Assembly: GCA_023439125.1 (NCBI GenBank)
Contig: JAEXOU010000005.1
Location: 744,001 to 808,000 of the forward strand
DNA from: Bacillota bacterium
GTDB lineage: Bacteria > Bacillota > Clostridia > Lachnospirales > Lachnospiraceae
Length of the DNA stretch: 64,000 nucleotides
Direction of reading: 5' to 3'
The position numbers and the translations under genes are program-made. Of this stretch, positions 9,419-19,340 are shown piece by piece. Position 1 is the stretch's first letter. The number at the start of each line of letters is the position of its first letter. Under the pieces are notes generated by a model that saw nothing but the letters and a program-made list of their open reading frames with translations, was not told the origin of the DNA and did no database searches.

Positions 9419-9619
9419 CGTCATTTTGCACATAAATAAATTTACTAAAAAGGGATGACAAACATAATTTAGGAGCATACTGTTATGAAGTCGTCGGTAC
9501 TTAGGGCCTGTATTTTAGGCCCTTACGTACCGTTACGAACTTCATTCAAGCGAAAGCGTGTTGCGTATAAATTATGTTTGTTATCCCATACTCATAATAT
9601 TTCTTTGTGCAAAATGACG
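9419..9619 (+). mobile_element. MITE-like inverted-repeat element, copy 1 of 4
   Basis: This 201 bp element begins with CGTCATTTTGCACA and ends with its exact reverse complement TGTGCAAAATGACG. Inside are a second pair of arms (GGGATGACAAACATAATTTA near the left end, mirrored near the right with one change) and a central hairpin built on GGTAC and AGGGCCT. The whole element could fold into one long stem. Three further copies occur in this window. It lacks an ORF of its own. It fills part of the 9223-9768 gap between mrpE and the end of the sugar permease operon. The rest of the gap holds a terminator (9662-9694) and AT-rich DNA. Confidence 0.88.
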
Positions 9620-9661
9620 TCAGATTTCTTGCTTAAAAACTTTTGATACCTGAATCAATAC

Positions 9662-9694
9662 AAAAAAAAGACAAAGGAGAAAATCTTCTTTGTC
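9662..9694 (-). terminator. Intrinsic terminator of the sugar ABC transporter operon
   Basis: On the minus strand a seven-base stem GACAAAG/CTTTGTC with an 11-base loop is followed by eight T residues. It lies 75 bases downstream of the last permease gene, so it should end the lacI-transporter transcript. Confidence 0.85.
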
Positions 9695-9768
9695 TCTTTC
9701 AAAATGCTTCTAAGATTACTATCAATAAATCTACTTTATCTCTTTTGTAACCTTTTCTTTTTGACACT

Positions 9769-10650
9769 TTATCCCTTAACACTTCCTAACGTAACTCCTG
9801 CAATAATAAACTTTGATAAGAGGAAGTACATAATCATTAATGGTATAATTGCCATACAAATCGCTACATATTGCTCAGAAACTGAGAAATTCTGAAAGCT
9901 TGCTGAACGTAATTCTGCCATTAATATTGGTACTGTTTTCTTCTCTTGAGTTGTAATAACAAGAGCTGGCATAAAGTAGTTATTCCAACTAGCAACAAAT
10001 GCAAAAATTGCTTGAACAGCTAAAGCTGGCTTCATAATTGGGATAATAATAGTATTATAAGTTCTAAATTCAGAAGAACCATCTACACGAGCTGCTTCTA
10101 CAATTTCAGTTGGAAGTACGCTCTCCATATATTGTTTCATAAAGAAAAATGTTACCGGAGATGCAATTGCTGGTAAAAACAATGGTAACAAAGTATCTCT
10201 CATATTCATCTTATCAATTAAATCCAAGAAACCTAATGTAGATACTTGAGCAGGTACCATCATTACAAGCATAATAAAAGTAAATGCCATCTTTTTAAAC
10301 TTAAAATTATAGATATGGATTGCATATGCAGTTAATGCAGAGAAATAAGTTGTTAATAATGCTGATAAACAAGCTATCAGAATACTGTTTTTCATACCAG
10401 AAACGATCGTAAATGTACTCTTACTTAAAACACCTTTAAGGTTATTAAAAAACTGAGTTCCTGGAATCAAAGAAAAAGTATTTGTAACCTGAACATGTGA
10501 TCTTGTTGAGTTAATGATAAGTAAATAAAATGGGAACAAGCACAGGATGGCAAGAAATACTAATAAAATATAGGATAGAATTCTAGAAACACTCATCCCT
10601 GTTGAGCTATTCTTAATCCTAATTGGGTTTGAATCTTTCTTTTTAGTCAT
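9769..10650 (-). CDS. Sugar ABC transporter permease, MalG-type (CUT1)
   Basis: A 293-residue inner-membrane permease with about six helices. The EAA loop that docks to the ATPase is visible as EAARVDGSSEFRTYNTIIIPIM, with the family glycine after VD. With the preceding MalF-type permease and the binding protein it forms a carbohydrate uptake transporter-1 system. No ATPase gene is present locally, which is common in Firmicutes where a shared MsmX-type ATPase serves several transporters. Its start overlaps the previous gene's stop. Substrate cannot be read from sequence; an oligosaccharide is likely. Confidence 0.9.
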   Translation of the reverse strand: MTKKKDSNPIRIKNSSTGMSVSRILSYILLVFLAILCLFPFYLLIINSTRSHVQVTNTFSLIPGTQFFNNLKGVLSKSTFTIVSGMKNSILIACLSALLTTYFSALTAYAIHIYNFKFKKMAFTFIMLVMMVPAQVSTLGFLDLIDKMNMRDTLLPLFLPAIASPVTFFFMKQYMESVLPTEIVEAARVDGSSEFRTYNTIIIPIMKPALAVQAIFAFVASWNNYFMPALVITTQEKKTVPILMAELRSASFQNFSVSEQYVAICMAIIPLMIMYFLLSKFIIAGVTLGSVKG

Positions 10651-11621
10651 TATGCCCCCCTCCTTTTATTAAGTCTTTTCTCAATTTTTTCATATTTGCT
10701 GTCCGTTTTTGCTCTCATCGATTTATAAACAAATGTACTCAAGATGGATGTGATAATAAATAATACAACTGAGATTGCACCGCCTGAACCATAATTCATA
10801 CTAGGTCTAAGTTTACTATTCAGTAACATAACAATTGTTTTTGTCGTATTATTCGGTCCGCCAGTACCACTAGTAATAATCTGTGGAACATCAAACATCT
10901 GAATACCACCAATTAACGATGTAATTAATGTATAACTTAAAATAGGTTTTAACAAAGGTACTGTTATTCTACGAAATACCTGCCAAGATTTTGCGCCGTC
11001 GACATATGCTGCCTCAAAAAGTCCTTGATCGATACCCATAATTCCAGCCATTAACATAATGGTTGTATTACCAAACCACATTAAAAAGTTCATTCCACCA
11101 ATAATTCCACGAGCCGCACCTACATGTATAAAAGGATCAATTCCTTCCTCAATCCAACCCCATTGCATTAATAATTGGTTAATCGGACCATTTACTGCAA
11201 ATAATCTAAAGATTAACATAGAAAATGCAGAAGCCATGATTAAGTTAGGCATATAGATTACTGTTTTAAAAAATCCTTGTTTCTTAAGTCTTAATCGATT
11301 ACTTGTAAATAAAACAGCAAGAAGCAAAGCAATTAAAATCTGTGGAATAAAACCTATAATCCACATTGCCATTGTATTGCCAAAAAATTTAATGAAATCT
11401 CCACCTGTAAATAAAGCTTTAAAATTATCAAATCCTACAAAATTAGGACCAACTTTTTGTATTCCGAGTTTAAAATAATACTCATAAAAGCTATAATAAA
11501 ATGTTGCTATTAATGGTACTAAAGAAAAGATTGCATATGTAACAAAAAAAGGGATAAGGAAGATGTATCCCCACTTTGAATAATTCACAAATTTTTTCTT
11601 TTTTGTTGTTGATTTATTCAT
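10650..11621 (-). CDS. Sugar ABC transporter permease, MalF-type (CUT1)
   Basis: A 323-residue permease with a charged N-terminus, about six hydrophobic helices and the ATPase-docking loop EAAYVDGAKSWQVFRRITVP. I choose the ATG at 11621, which has ACGAGG six bases upstream; a longer in-frame reading from 11690 would run through the intergenic spacer without a ribosome-binding site. It overlaps the MalG-type gene and lies 74 bases after the binding-protein gene, so the three are one transcription unit. Confidence 0.9.
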   Translation of the reverse strand: MNKSTTKKKKFVNYSKWGYIFLIPFFVTYAIFSLVPLIATFYYSFYEYYFKLGIQKVGPNFVGFDNFKALFTGGDFIKFFGNTMAMWIIGFIPQILIALLLAVLFTSNRLRLKKQGFFKTVIYMPNLIMASAFSMLIFRLFAVNGPINQLLMQWGWIEEGIDPFIHVGAARGIIGGMNFLMWFGNTTIMLMAGIMGIDQGLFEAAYVDGAKSWQVFRRITVPLLKPILSYTLITSLIGGIQMFDVPQIITSGTGGPNNTTKTIVMLLNSKLRPSMNYGSGGAISVVLFIITSILSTFVYKSMRAKTDSKYEKIEKRLNKRRGA

Positions 11622-11695
11622 AGTATACCTCGTGACTTCGCATATTTTTAATAATGCAGCAAGATACGAATATCTTGCTGCACTAAACAACTAAA

Positions 11696-13141
11696 CTATC
11701 TGCTTAATTCTGGGTGAATACCAATTACAGTATTGTAGAAGTTATCCCAAGCTGTTTCAAGAGATACATTGCCATCAAAATAATCTTTCATAGAAGACTG
11801 AATCTTCTCAGCCATAGTCTGATCATATGCAGATGCAGCTGTAATATGAATATCCTGAGCGGACTCAAGTAAAACTTTGATATGGTTCTGGTTTCCTAAG
11901 AATGGATAGCCATAATCACTATTAGCAACTTCTGTCATAGCAGCTACACTGTTAGTGAAATCACCAAATTTATTAGTGATACCAAGAAGAATTTCTTTAT
12001 CAGTTGTCATCTTTAATAAAACATCTTTAACTAAGTCAAGATTATCTGTTCCCTTAGCAGCACAAATCCATGTACCACCCCAGTAAGAACCTTGAGGACC
12101 TTTAGCCATAGCCCAGTCACCATAACCGCCGTTACCAATTTCCTTTGGAGCTTCAGGATCAGCTAATGTGTAATCCATAAAGCAGAAATCCATGAACCAA
12201 GCTGGTCCGAAGTAACCAAATACTTTACCGTCTTTAGCCATCTGTGCTGTAGATTCTGCTGACCATAAGCTACCCTTATTGTTGTAACCAGCTTCAGTAT
12301 ATCTCTTAGTCTGATCAATCCATGCATTAATATTTGCATCAACTACGATCTTACCACTATCATCAACCCATGGTTGAGAAATGTTGTTAGAGTATACACG
12401 ATAGTTATCATCATAACCAGATAACATGAAGTAACCAGCATCTTTCATCTTAACAGCTGTCTGATCAAATGTTGCCCAATCTTTGATGTATTCCTGAACC
12501 TGATCTGGATCATCAGTTCCTAAAACTGCTTTTGCCATAGATCTTCTGTATAAGAAGCCCTGTGGACAAGCCTGCCATGAAACACCTTTAAGTTTTCCAT
12601 CAGCAGTAACAACATCCTTAGTATACTGATATTGATCAGCAAGTTCAGCATCTGTAATACCAACTTCGTTAATAACATCAAGAGTATAATCTGTTCCGAT
12701 ATACTTTAATGCGTAGTCAGCTTCGATTAAGAAAATATCAATTCTGTCTTCTGGAGCTGCACTAGCTTGAGCTTGAAGTGCCTCATCAAGTTTTGCCTGA
12801 TAAACGCCACCTTCGTTAGCATTGATAACCCAGTCAACTGTTATGTCAGCTGGTAATTTGCTTGAATAGAACTCATTGAATCTATCCTGGAACTCTGTAT
12901 TCCAGCAATAAATTCTTAAAGTCTTACCACCAGTTGTTCCTACATCTTCACTAACTGTTGGAGCAGCTGGTGCTTCTGTTGGATCTGTTGTTTCTGTGCC
13001 TGTGCTTGGTGCCTCTGTAGCTACTGGAGCTGTTGTTGGATCTGGTGTGCTAGCTGTTTCACTATCACCACAGCCTGCGAACATTCCGCAAACCATAGCT
13101 AAAGAAAGTGAGCAAGCTAACGCTTTTTTCATTTTTCTCAT
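11696..13141 (-). CDS. Extracellular sugar-binding lipoprotein of ABC transporter
   Basis: A 481-residue solute-binding protein. The N-terminus is a lipoprotein signal: positive MRKMKK, hydrophobic core, then GMFAGC with the lipid-accepting Cys at residue 24. A Thr/Pro/Ala-rich linker of about 45 residues follows, as expected for a tethered binding protein. The mature part has the CUT1 binding-protein pattern, including aromatic sugar-contact candidates such as GYFGPAWFMDF and GSYWGGTW. The ATG at 13141 has AAAGGAGGG eight bases upstream. It is directly downstream of the lacI-type gene and upstream of both permeases. An oligosaccharide ligand is an inference. Confidence 0.9.
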   Translation of the reverse strand: MRKMKKALACSLSLAMVCGMFAGCGDSETASTPDPTTAPVATEAPSTGTETTDPTEAPAAPTVSEDVGTTGGKTLRIYCWNTEFQDRFNEFYSSKLPADITVDWVINANEGGVYQAKLDEALQAQASAAPEDRIDIFLIEADYALKYIGTDYTLDVINEVGITDAELADQYQYTKDVVTADGKLKGVSWQACPQGFLYRRSMAKAVLGTDDPDQVQEYIKDWATFDQTAVKMKDAGYFMLSGYDDNYRVYSNNISQPWVDDSGKIVVDANINAWIDQTKRYTEAGYNNKGSLWSAESTAQMAKDGKVFGYFGPAWFMDFCFMDYTLADPEAPKEIGNGGYGDWAMAKGPQGSYWGGTWICAAKGTDNLDLVKDVLLKMTTDKEILLGITNKFGDFTNSVAAMTEVANSDYGYPFLGNQNHIKVLLESAQDIHITAASAYDQTMAEKIQSSMKDYFDGNVSLETAWDNFYNTVIGIHPELSR

Positions 13142-13220
13142 AATAAAAACCCTCCTTTTATTTTGCACTATATATGTAAATATATTAATGCCAATCTCTG
13201 ATGCCGAAAACTATAGTCGG

Positions 13221-14258
13221 CTAATTATTAGTACCAGTATGCACATTTTTATTTAAATCTGCAACCGAACCTCCCTTTATCAATTGAACCTTTAAAAACA
13301 GATTTCTTATTGATGTTGACATTGGGTTTTCAATCAGATTAATCAGCTGTTTTGCAGCTTCTGTTCCAATCTTATCAGTATCCTGACGTATTGTTGTAAG
13401 TTTTGGTTCCAAAGCTTGTGCTAATGATATACCATCAAAACCCACAACTGAAATATCTTCTGGTACTCTTAAATGATTTCTTCTTGCTGTATTCATAACA
13501 CCTAATGCAGAATAATCATCTGGTGCTATAATACAGGTAGGTCGTCTTTGTAAATTTAAAAGCCTTTGTGTTAAAACACCTGCTGCATCGGAATCCCGAT
13601 AAATTCCCTCAATTATGTATTCATTCGGAATCGTAATATGATTTTCTCGAAGGACTTGATAAAAACTCACTAAACGATTGTGTGTAACGGAAGAATTTGT
13701 ACCATGGATAAATGCAATATCGGTATGGCCTAAATCAATTATGTACTGCGTTAATTGTCTCATCCCATCCATATTATCAGACAGAACTGAGATTGCATCA
13801 TTGTATATGTGATCAATAACCACAACAGGAATTCTTGAATTAACCACTTCCAACACTTCTTTATCAAAGAAGTCGGCACAAGCAATACAAACGCCATCGA
13901 AATTTCGATATTTACAATGTTCAAGGAAAGACATTTTTCGATTTCCAATATTATGCTCGATGAAATTGATATCATAACCTCTACTCGTTGCATACTCATT
14001 AAATGATGCTAAGATATGTGCAAAGTATTCGTTTCTTAATCCATGATTAAACATTGTAGAAAAAAGAACACCAAGGTTATAGGTTTTTTTCATTTTCAAA
14101 GCTCTTGCATTAGAATCTGGAAAGTATCCTATCTCATTAGCAACCTTTAGTATATTGCGCCTTGTTTCATCTCCAATATCCTTGTAACCGTTTAAAGCCT
14201 TGCTTACAGTGGACACGGATACACCACACTTAATAGATAGTTCTTTTATTGTTGCCAT
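13221..14258 (-). CDS. LacI-family transcriptional regulator
   Basis: A 345-residue regulator: N-terminal LacI helix-turn-helix at about residues 3-25 (TIKELSIKCGVSVSTVSKAL) with hinge helix, then a periplasmic-binding-protein-like sugar-sensing domain (DGVCIACADF, VVVIDHIYND, IAFIHGTNSS, PTCIIAPDD). The ATG at 14258 has GGTGG five bases upstream; a longer reading from 14327 adds 23 unlike residues. It lies 79 bases before the binding-protein gene, so it very likely controls this transporter in response to the transported sugar. I could not find a convincing palindromic operator in the spacer. Confidence 0.9.
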   Translation of the reverse strand: MATIKELSIKCGVSVSTVSKALNGYKDIGDETRRNILKVANEIGYFPDSNARALKMKKTYNLGVLFSTMFNHGLRNEYFAHILASFNEYATSRGYDINFIEHNIGNRKMSFLEHCKYRNFDGVCIACADFFDKEVLEVVNSRIPVVVIDHIYNDAISVLSDNMDGMRQLTQYIIDLGHTDIAFIHGTNSSVTHNRLVSFYQVLRENHITIPNEYIIEGIYRDSDAAGVLTQRLLNLQRRPTCIIAPDDYSALGVMNTARRNHLRVPEDISVVGFDGISLAQALEPKLTTIRQDTDKIGTEAAKQLINLIENPMSTSIRNLFLKVQLIKGGSVADLNKNVHTGTNN

Positions 14259-14788
14259 CTTTACCACCGTTTCATAGCTATATCGTTTTCGTATTTTTAT
14301 TATATAGCAGATTATACAATAAATCAATACTTATTTTTAAATTTATATAAAAAATTACTTTATTGTAAATATATGTAAAAATTACTATGTAAAATATCGC
14401 TAAAAAAATTAGTAAATATAAGGCTTACATTATATTTGTTAACTTTTTGTTCATAAAATTTTCAAATTTAACGTTCACTTCCGAAAATTCAATTTCGCTA
14501 TTTCTATTTTTTACCATATTATAATTTTCTTTATTAGTAAAATAATTCTTTATTTTAGGCATTTTTCTATTATCCTACATTTTTTTACATTAACGAAATA
14601 TTTCGTTAATTTTTTCAATTATATATAATTTTTGATGTTATTTATAACATTTAACCAAAAAGGAGAATAAAAGAGTTTAATAATCTTATAGGGCTTCTTT
14701 CCTATAAGACAAAGTAAATCTGCTATAAAGAACCAATAAATTTTTCTAAAAAAAGCTTCCATTGGATTCCTTATAACAGATTTTTATA
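14259..14788. other. AT-rich intergenic region between sigG and lacI, with inverted repeats
   Basis: No gene is visible in this 530-base stretch. It is extremely AT-rich over 14300-14650. Near the sigG end are two inverted repeats: CTTATAGG/CCTATAAG at 14685-14708, and a 17-base imperfect pair at 14716-14732 and 14767-14783 that starts five bases after the sigG stop and may act as its terminator, although the T-run lies inside the loop. The lacI promoter should lie in the right-hand part, but no clear -35/-10 pair stands out. Confidence 0.5.
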
Positions 14789-15571
14789 TTAACGTTCAAT
14801 TAGGTAATTTTTCATATTTTTAAGAGCATTTTTCTCAAGGCGGCTAACCTGTGCTTGTGAAATCTGAATCTCTTGAGCTACCTCCATTTGAGTTTTCCCT
14901 TGAAAAAATCTTAAGTTAATTATGTTATTCTCTCGAGGGGATAAGCGTGCCATTGCCTCTTTCAGTGATATTTCTTCTACCCAATTTTCTTCTTTATTCT
15001 TTTTATCACTTACCTGATCCATAATATATAGAGTATCTCCACCCTCAGAATAAACTGGTTCATAGAGTGAAACTGGACTTTGAATTGCATCCAATGCCGC
15101 CACAATATCCTCCTGGCTAATACCTACTTCAGATGCTATTTCGCAAACGGTTGGTTCTTTATCAAATTTTTTTAACAACATTTCTTTTGCATATATTGCT
15201 TTATATGCAGTATCACGAAGTGATCTTGATACACGAATTGCATTGTTGTCTCTTAAATATCTTCTAATTTCACCAATAATCATTGGTACTGCATAGGTTG
15301 AAAATTTAACACCTTGAGTAATATCGAAATTATCGATTGCTTTCATAAGGCCAATACAACCAATCTGGAATAAATCATCCACATTTTCGTTACTATTAGA
15401 AAAACGTTGAATGATACTCAAAACCAATCTTAGGTTCCCTTTGATATAGAGTTCTCTTGCCTCTTTATCTCCTTGTCGTATTCGTTCAAACAAGGCTTCC
15501 TTTTCTTCGCTTTTAAGCAATGGCAATTTCGATGTATTCACTCCACAAATCTCTACTTTATAAAGAGCCAT
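14789..15571 (-). CDS. sigG: RNA polymerase sporulation sigma factor SigG
   Basis: A 260-residue sigma-70 family factor. The N-terminus KVEICGVNTSKLP is diagnostic for SigG, the late forespore sigma factor. Region 2 is present (NLRLVLSIIQRF, DDLFQIGCIGLMKAI, FSTYAVPMIIGEIRRYLRD) as is region 4 with the helix-turn-helix TQMEVAQEIQISQAQVSRLE. The ATG at 15571 has GGGAGG seven bases upstream; a reading from 15595 adds residues not found in the family. SigG directs forespore-specific genes after engulfment and is normally controlled by SigF, SpoIIIA/SpoIIQ and SpoIIAB. It lies downstream of spoIIGA-sigE, with an RNase gene between, a common clostridial arrangement. Confidence 0.96.
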   Translation of the reverse strand: MALYKVEICGVNTSKLPLLKSEEKEALFERIRQGDKEARELYIKGNLRLVLSIIQRFSNSNENVDDLFQIGCIGLMKAIDNFDITQGVKFSTYAVPMIIGEIRRYLRDNNAIRVSRSLRDTAYKAIYAKEMLLKKFDKEPTVCEIASEVGISQEDIVAALDAIQSPVSLYEPVYSEGGDTLYIMDQVSDKKNKEENWVEEISLKEAMARLSPRENNIINLRFFQGKTQMEVAQEIQISQAQVSRLEKNALKNMKNYLIER

Positions 15572-15703
15572 AATGAAACCTCCCAGATCAACCATTTTAT
15601 TCTTCAGACATAATAAAATGATTCACCAGGAGGCTCATATTTATACTTAGATTTAATTGTTATTTTTTGGTTATTAATGTTAATCTAGCAGATTTAACAT
15701 ACA

Positions 15704-17308
15704 CTAACGATCCCACTTATCACATAATGAATTAATCTGATCTGCAAATTTAGCTAAATCCTTATTTGCTCCACCTTCATTATGCTTAATGACAGTAAGT
15801 AATCTTTGACCAGCTGCAAGCAAGCGAGCAAATACTCCATTTGGAGTTTTGGCAACCTCTTTTCTTTGTATGATTTTACGTTCCTGTACTCCAGCTTTTA
15901 CTAATTCATTACGAAGAAGATCATAACAAGCTCCAGAGTAAGGCGCAACTGCATTATAACCATATTCTTTATTTAATTTGTCTGCAAAAGTATCACACAC
16001 GTTATCCTCACCATGTACAATAAAAACTTGTTGTGGTTTTGGATCAAAGGATTGTAGCCATCGAATTAAGCCATCTTGGTCAGCATGACCACTAATACCA
16101 TCAAGCTTCATTATCTGTGCTTTTACTTCAATTGTCTCACCAAAAAGCTTAACTTCACGAGCACCATCAACAATCGAACGGCCTAATGTTCCTACCGCTT
16201 GATATCCAACGAATAAGATTGTACATTCGCTTCTCCACAAATTATGCTTTAAATGATGCTTGATTCGTCCAGCTTCACACATACCTGATGCAGAAATAAT
16301 TACCTTAGGTTTTGAATCAAAGTTAATTAGTTTCGAATCATCACTTGTAACAGAAACTTTAAGTCCTGGAAAAGAAATTGGGTTAATTCCTTTTCTCACT
16401 AGTTCCATCGCCTCTTCATCAAAGCAGCTTGCCATATTTCTTCCAAAAATATTCGTTGCTTCAATCGCTAATGGAGAATCAACATAAACATCAAAGTTAT
16501 CATGACCATGCACCAAACGTTCTTCCTTCACTTTACGAATAAAGTATAGCATCTCTTGCGTACGCCCTACTGCAAAGGATGGAATTACTAGATTTCCACC
16601 ACGGTCAAATGTCATCTGAATAATTCTTGATAATTCTCCAACGTAATCAGGAACTACGCCATGACTTCGATCACCATAAGTGGATTCCATGACAACATAA
16701 TCGGCATCTTTCAAATATGTTGGATTTTTTATAATTGGTTGATTGATATTTCCAATATCTCCAGAAAAAACAATCGTTTTTGTTATATTCTCTTCTGTAA
16801 CCTTTAACTCTATGCTAGCTGAACCAAGTAAATGTCCAACATCTGAAAATTTAACATCAATTCCTTCACATAAATGTAAAACGTTGTCGTATTCACATGG
16901 AACAAATAATTCCATAACACCAATCGCATCTTTCATCTCATAAAGAGGAACATATTCTTCTTGCCCTGCACGCTTTGCTTTACGATTTCGCCATTCCGCT
17001 TCGAATTGTTGAATATGAGCGCTATCACGTAGCATGATATCGCATAAATCGCAGGTTGCTTTTGTTGTATGTACCTCTCCTCGAAATCCCCTTGCATACA
17101 TTAGTGGTAATAAACCAGTATGGTCGATATGGGCATGTGTTAATAAAACATAATCTATCTCAGATGGATTGAACGGAAGTTCTTGATTTTCATAGACATC
17201 TTCTCCTTGTTCCATACCACAATCCACTAAGATATTCTTCCCGCAAGTCTGAATACAGTGACAACTACCAGTAACTTCATGATCTGCACCTATAAAGTAA
17301 ATCTTCAT
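15704..17308 (-). CDS. Beta-CASP metallo-beta-lactamase, RNA-processing exonuclease-like
   Basis: A 534-residue protein of the MBL-fold, beta-CASP RNA-processing family (Ysh1/CPSF73-like). The zinc motif HAHIDH is at residues 58-63, with GHLLGSA and SGDIG following. Beta-CASP motifs ESTYGDR, SASGMCEAGRIKHHL, SGHADQ and IVHGE come in order. Such proteins cleave or trim RNA in the cytoplasm; the substrate here is unknown. The ATG at 17308 has AGAGGAG five bases upstream. It sits between sigE and sigG but its own family is not sporulation-specific. The alternative, a hydrolase of small substrates, is less likely given the beta-CASP motifs. Confidence 0.88.
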   Translation of the reverse strand: MKIYFIGADHEVTGSCHCIQTCGKNILVDCGMEQGEDVYENQELPFNPSEIDYVLLTHAHIDHTGLLPLMYARGFRGEVHTTKATCDLCDIMLRDSAHIQQFEAEWRNRKAKRAGQEEYVPLYEMKDAIGVMELFVPCEYDNVLHLCEGIDVKFSDVGHLLGSASIELKVTEENITKTIVFSGDIGNINQPIIKNPTYLKDADYVVMESTYGDRSHGVVPDYVGELSRIIQMTFDRGGNLVIPSFAVGRTQEMLYFIRKVKEERLVHGHDNFDVYVDSPLAIEATNIFGRNMASCFDEEAMELVRKGINPISFPGLKVSVTSDDSKLINFDSKPKVIISASGMCEAGRIKHHLKHNLWRSECTILFVGYQAVGTLGRSIVDGAREVKLFGETIEVKAQIMKLDGISGHADQDGLIRWLQSFDPKPQQVFIVHGEDNVCDTFADKLNKEYGYNAVAPYSGACYDLLRNELVKAGVQERKIIQRKEVAKTPNGVFARLLAAGQRLLTVIKHNEGGANKDLAKFADQINSLCDKWDR

Positions 17309-17493
17309 ATTATCTCCTCTTCTGCCCTCTGACATATGTAACTATAGTGTGCTTTAAACTACAATATTTTTATAATATAATTTTAATCTTTATAGTATAT
17401 ATTGTCAACTTGTGTCTGATAATTTGATAAATTATTGAAACCTGTACTATAACTATGAGCTAACGAAGTAACTTGCAAGTTTATATTACAAAG

Positions 17494-18234
17494 TTACTCA
17501 CATCGAAGCATCTCTTTTTTAAGTCGTTTAATAATCTTTTTTTCCAATCTCGAGATATAGGACTGTGATATACCAAGCATATCTGCAACCTCTTTTTGTG
17601 TTCTCTCATTACCATCCTTTGTATTAAGTCCAAAACGCAAAGATACAATAACCTTCTCTCGATCATTCAATTTAGAAAGAGCTTTTGATAATAATTTCTT
17701 ATCTACTTCATCTTCGATATTCTTATAAATCACATCTTCTTCTGTACCAAGAATATCAGAAAGCAATAATTCATTCCCATCCCAATCCACATTTAAGGGT
17801 TCGTCAATCGACACCTCAAGCTTCGTTTTACTATTCCTTCTTAGGTACATTAAAATCTCATTCTCAATACAACGTGAAGCATAAGTTGCCAGTTTAATAT
17901 TTTTCTCTCGGTTAAAAGTATTAATTGCCTTAATTAAACCAATCGTACCGATTGAAATTAAATCCTCTACTCCGACACCCGTATTATCGAATTTTTTAGC
18001 AATGTATACAACTAGTCTAAGATTGTGTTCGACTAGTAGAGATTTTGCACTCACATCTTCCACGGTTCCAAGCTTCATAATAGCATCTGCTTCATGCTTA
18101 GGGTCCAACGGAGCAGGTAAAACCTCTGCTCCACCAATGTAGTGGATCTCCCCCCTTCGTTTTAGAAAGAAATCTCTAAAATTAGGTATCATTCGAAATT
18201 GAAACTTTTTATGTATCGATATTTTTAACAGCAT
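17494..18234 (-). CDS. sigE: Pro-sigma-E, mother-cell sporulation sigma factor
   Basis: A 246-residue sigma factor whose N-terminal ~30 residues form the basic, hydrophobic pro-sequence removed by SpoIIGA. After it comes the SigE landmark HYIGGAEVLPAPL, then NLRLVVYIAKKFDNTG (region 2) and the region 4 helix-turn-helix ERTQKEVADMLGISQSYISR. The ATG at 18234 has AAGGGAG eight bases upstream; a TTG at 18264 overlapping the spoIIGA stop is less likely. SigE is the first mother-cell-specific sigma factor. Co-transcription with its protease spoIIGA is the classical arrangement. Confidence 0.96.
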   Translation of the reverse strand: MLLKISIHKKFQFRMIPNFRDFFLKRRGEIHYIGGAEVLPAPLDPKHEADAIMKLGTVEDVSAKSLLVEHNLRLVVYIAKKFDNTGVGVEDLISIGTIGLIKAINTFNREKNIKLATYASRCIENEILMYLRRNSKTKLEVSIDEPLNVDWDGNELLLSDILGTEEDVIYKNIEDEVDKKLLSKALSKLNDREKVIVSLRFGLNTKDGNERTQKEVADMLGISQSYISRLEKKIIKRLKKEMLRCE

Positions 18235-18260
18235 CGGTATAACTCCCTTCTTATTTTGTC

Positions 18261-19115
18261 TCAAATGTCTAGCAAATCACTATGTAGTAGTACCTTGTAA
18301 TCACCTTTATTAGCAAATCCATGTTGTGATAAAGCCACTACTACATTCTTTGTACAAATTCTTTCGTGAGAATTACTGATATTCACACAATTCACTCGGA
18401 TACCATATAAAATACCATTCTCTTTTCCTACCGAAACATAAGGAATGATACAAAATGAAGTTGGATATTGTGATTGAATTATGCATAATTCATCTTTTAG
18501 TAAATTCTGGTCTGCAATAATAACTGGCCAGTTTTTCAATGGATCTCTTAATGAATTACCTGTATCCAAAAATCCTTTACACTTAATTATCTTATCCTCC
18601 CTTAGCATAATCTCAACATCATATAAATTACTTAAAACTTTACTATTCTCTTTCATCAGATGATAGCAATATAGAAGAAATGGTGTTAAAAATACGCTCA
18701 AAAGTATTAATACAATTAACTTGGTTCTACTATGTAATACAATTTCAAAAAAGCCTTTTAGGTGATTTCCCGCCTGAAACGTCTCGGATAATGATTGCAA
18801 TAAACCACCTAGTAAGAATGAACATAGCAAGAAAGTCACATAATTATAGAAAAAGTTTCTTTTACTCTTCTTACCAAATGCAATTAGAATCATGAATAGA
18901 CTTGTAGCTATGTATTCAAATAGGAAAGATATTAAAACTGGTATCTTATACATCAATGCAGATATACATGCAATCAAAGCGCCTGTTACAGCGCTTATTA
19001 GTAAACGCAATATATGAATTGATCGCTTTCTTATCTTGCTCACAAGGAACAACAAAATACAATTCATGAAGAGATTAATTAAAAAAAATACATCTATATA
19101 AAATTCAAGCTGCAC
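18261..19115 (-). CDS. spoIIGA: Sporulation sigma-E processing aspartic protease SpoIIGA
   Basis: A 284-residue membrane-bound protease. The N-terminal half has about five hydrophobic helices beginning FYIDVFFLINLFMN; the C-terminal half contains the aspartic protease motif FLDTGNSLRDPL with catalytic Asp at residue 184. It cleaves the pro-sequence of SigE at the sporulation septum when activated by the forespore signal SpoIIR. The start is GTG, with CAGGAG six bases before it. The 3' end is directly followed by sigE. I looked for Spo0A boxes upstream and found none convincing. A TATAAT-like -10 is present near 19216 without a clear -35. Confidence 0.94.
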   Translation of the reverse strand: MQLEFYIDVFFLINLFMNCILLFLVSKIRKRSIHILRLLISAVTGALIACISALMYKIPVLISFLFEYIATSLFMILIAFGKKSKRNFFYNYVTFLLCSFLLGGLLQSLSETFQAGNHLKGFFEIVLHSRTKLIVLILLSVFLTPFLLYCYHLMKENSKVLSNLYDVEIMLREDKIIKCKGFLDTGNSLRDPLKNWPVIIADQNLLKDELCIIQSQYPTSFCIIPYVSVGKENGILYGIRVNCVNISNSHERICTKNVVVALSQHGFANKGDYKVLLHSDLLDI

Positions 19116-19340
19116 GTCTACTCCTGTTGCACATCAGACAATATCTTTGATGAGCTATCTATAAATATATAAAATTGTATGAACCTAAACCTTAGCGCCT
19201 GCTTTTCTATTTTTATAGCATCTATTATATCTGAGAAGGCTTGCACTTTTTGTTATAACTTGGTATATAGCTCACTTTTTTCAATTACATAAAGTGACAT
19301 AGTATATCTGTAAATTTGCTTTTATTTAAATATATAAAAA

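Noticed and set aside
13142..13220. LacI operator between lacI and the binding-protein gene
   Set aside because: Only AT-rich alternating sequence and a short GCCGA/TCGGC stem overlapping the lacI stop are present; no CG-centred palindrome of LacI type.
15599..15660. SigF/SigG-type promoter upstream of sigG (GTATA ... CATTTTA)
   Set aside because: The two elements are about 21 bases apart, too far for the usual 14-16 spacing.
19116..19340. Spo0A-dependent spoIIG promoter with 0A boxes
   Set aside because: A TATAAT-like -10 is present near 19216, but neither a TTGACA at 22 bases nor a TGTCGAA box is recognisable.
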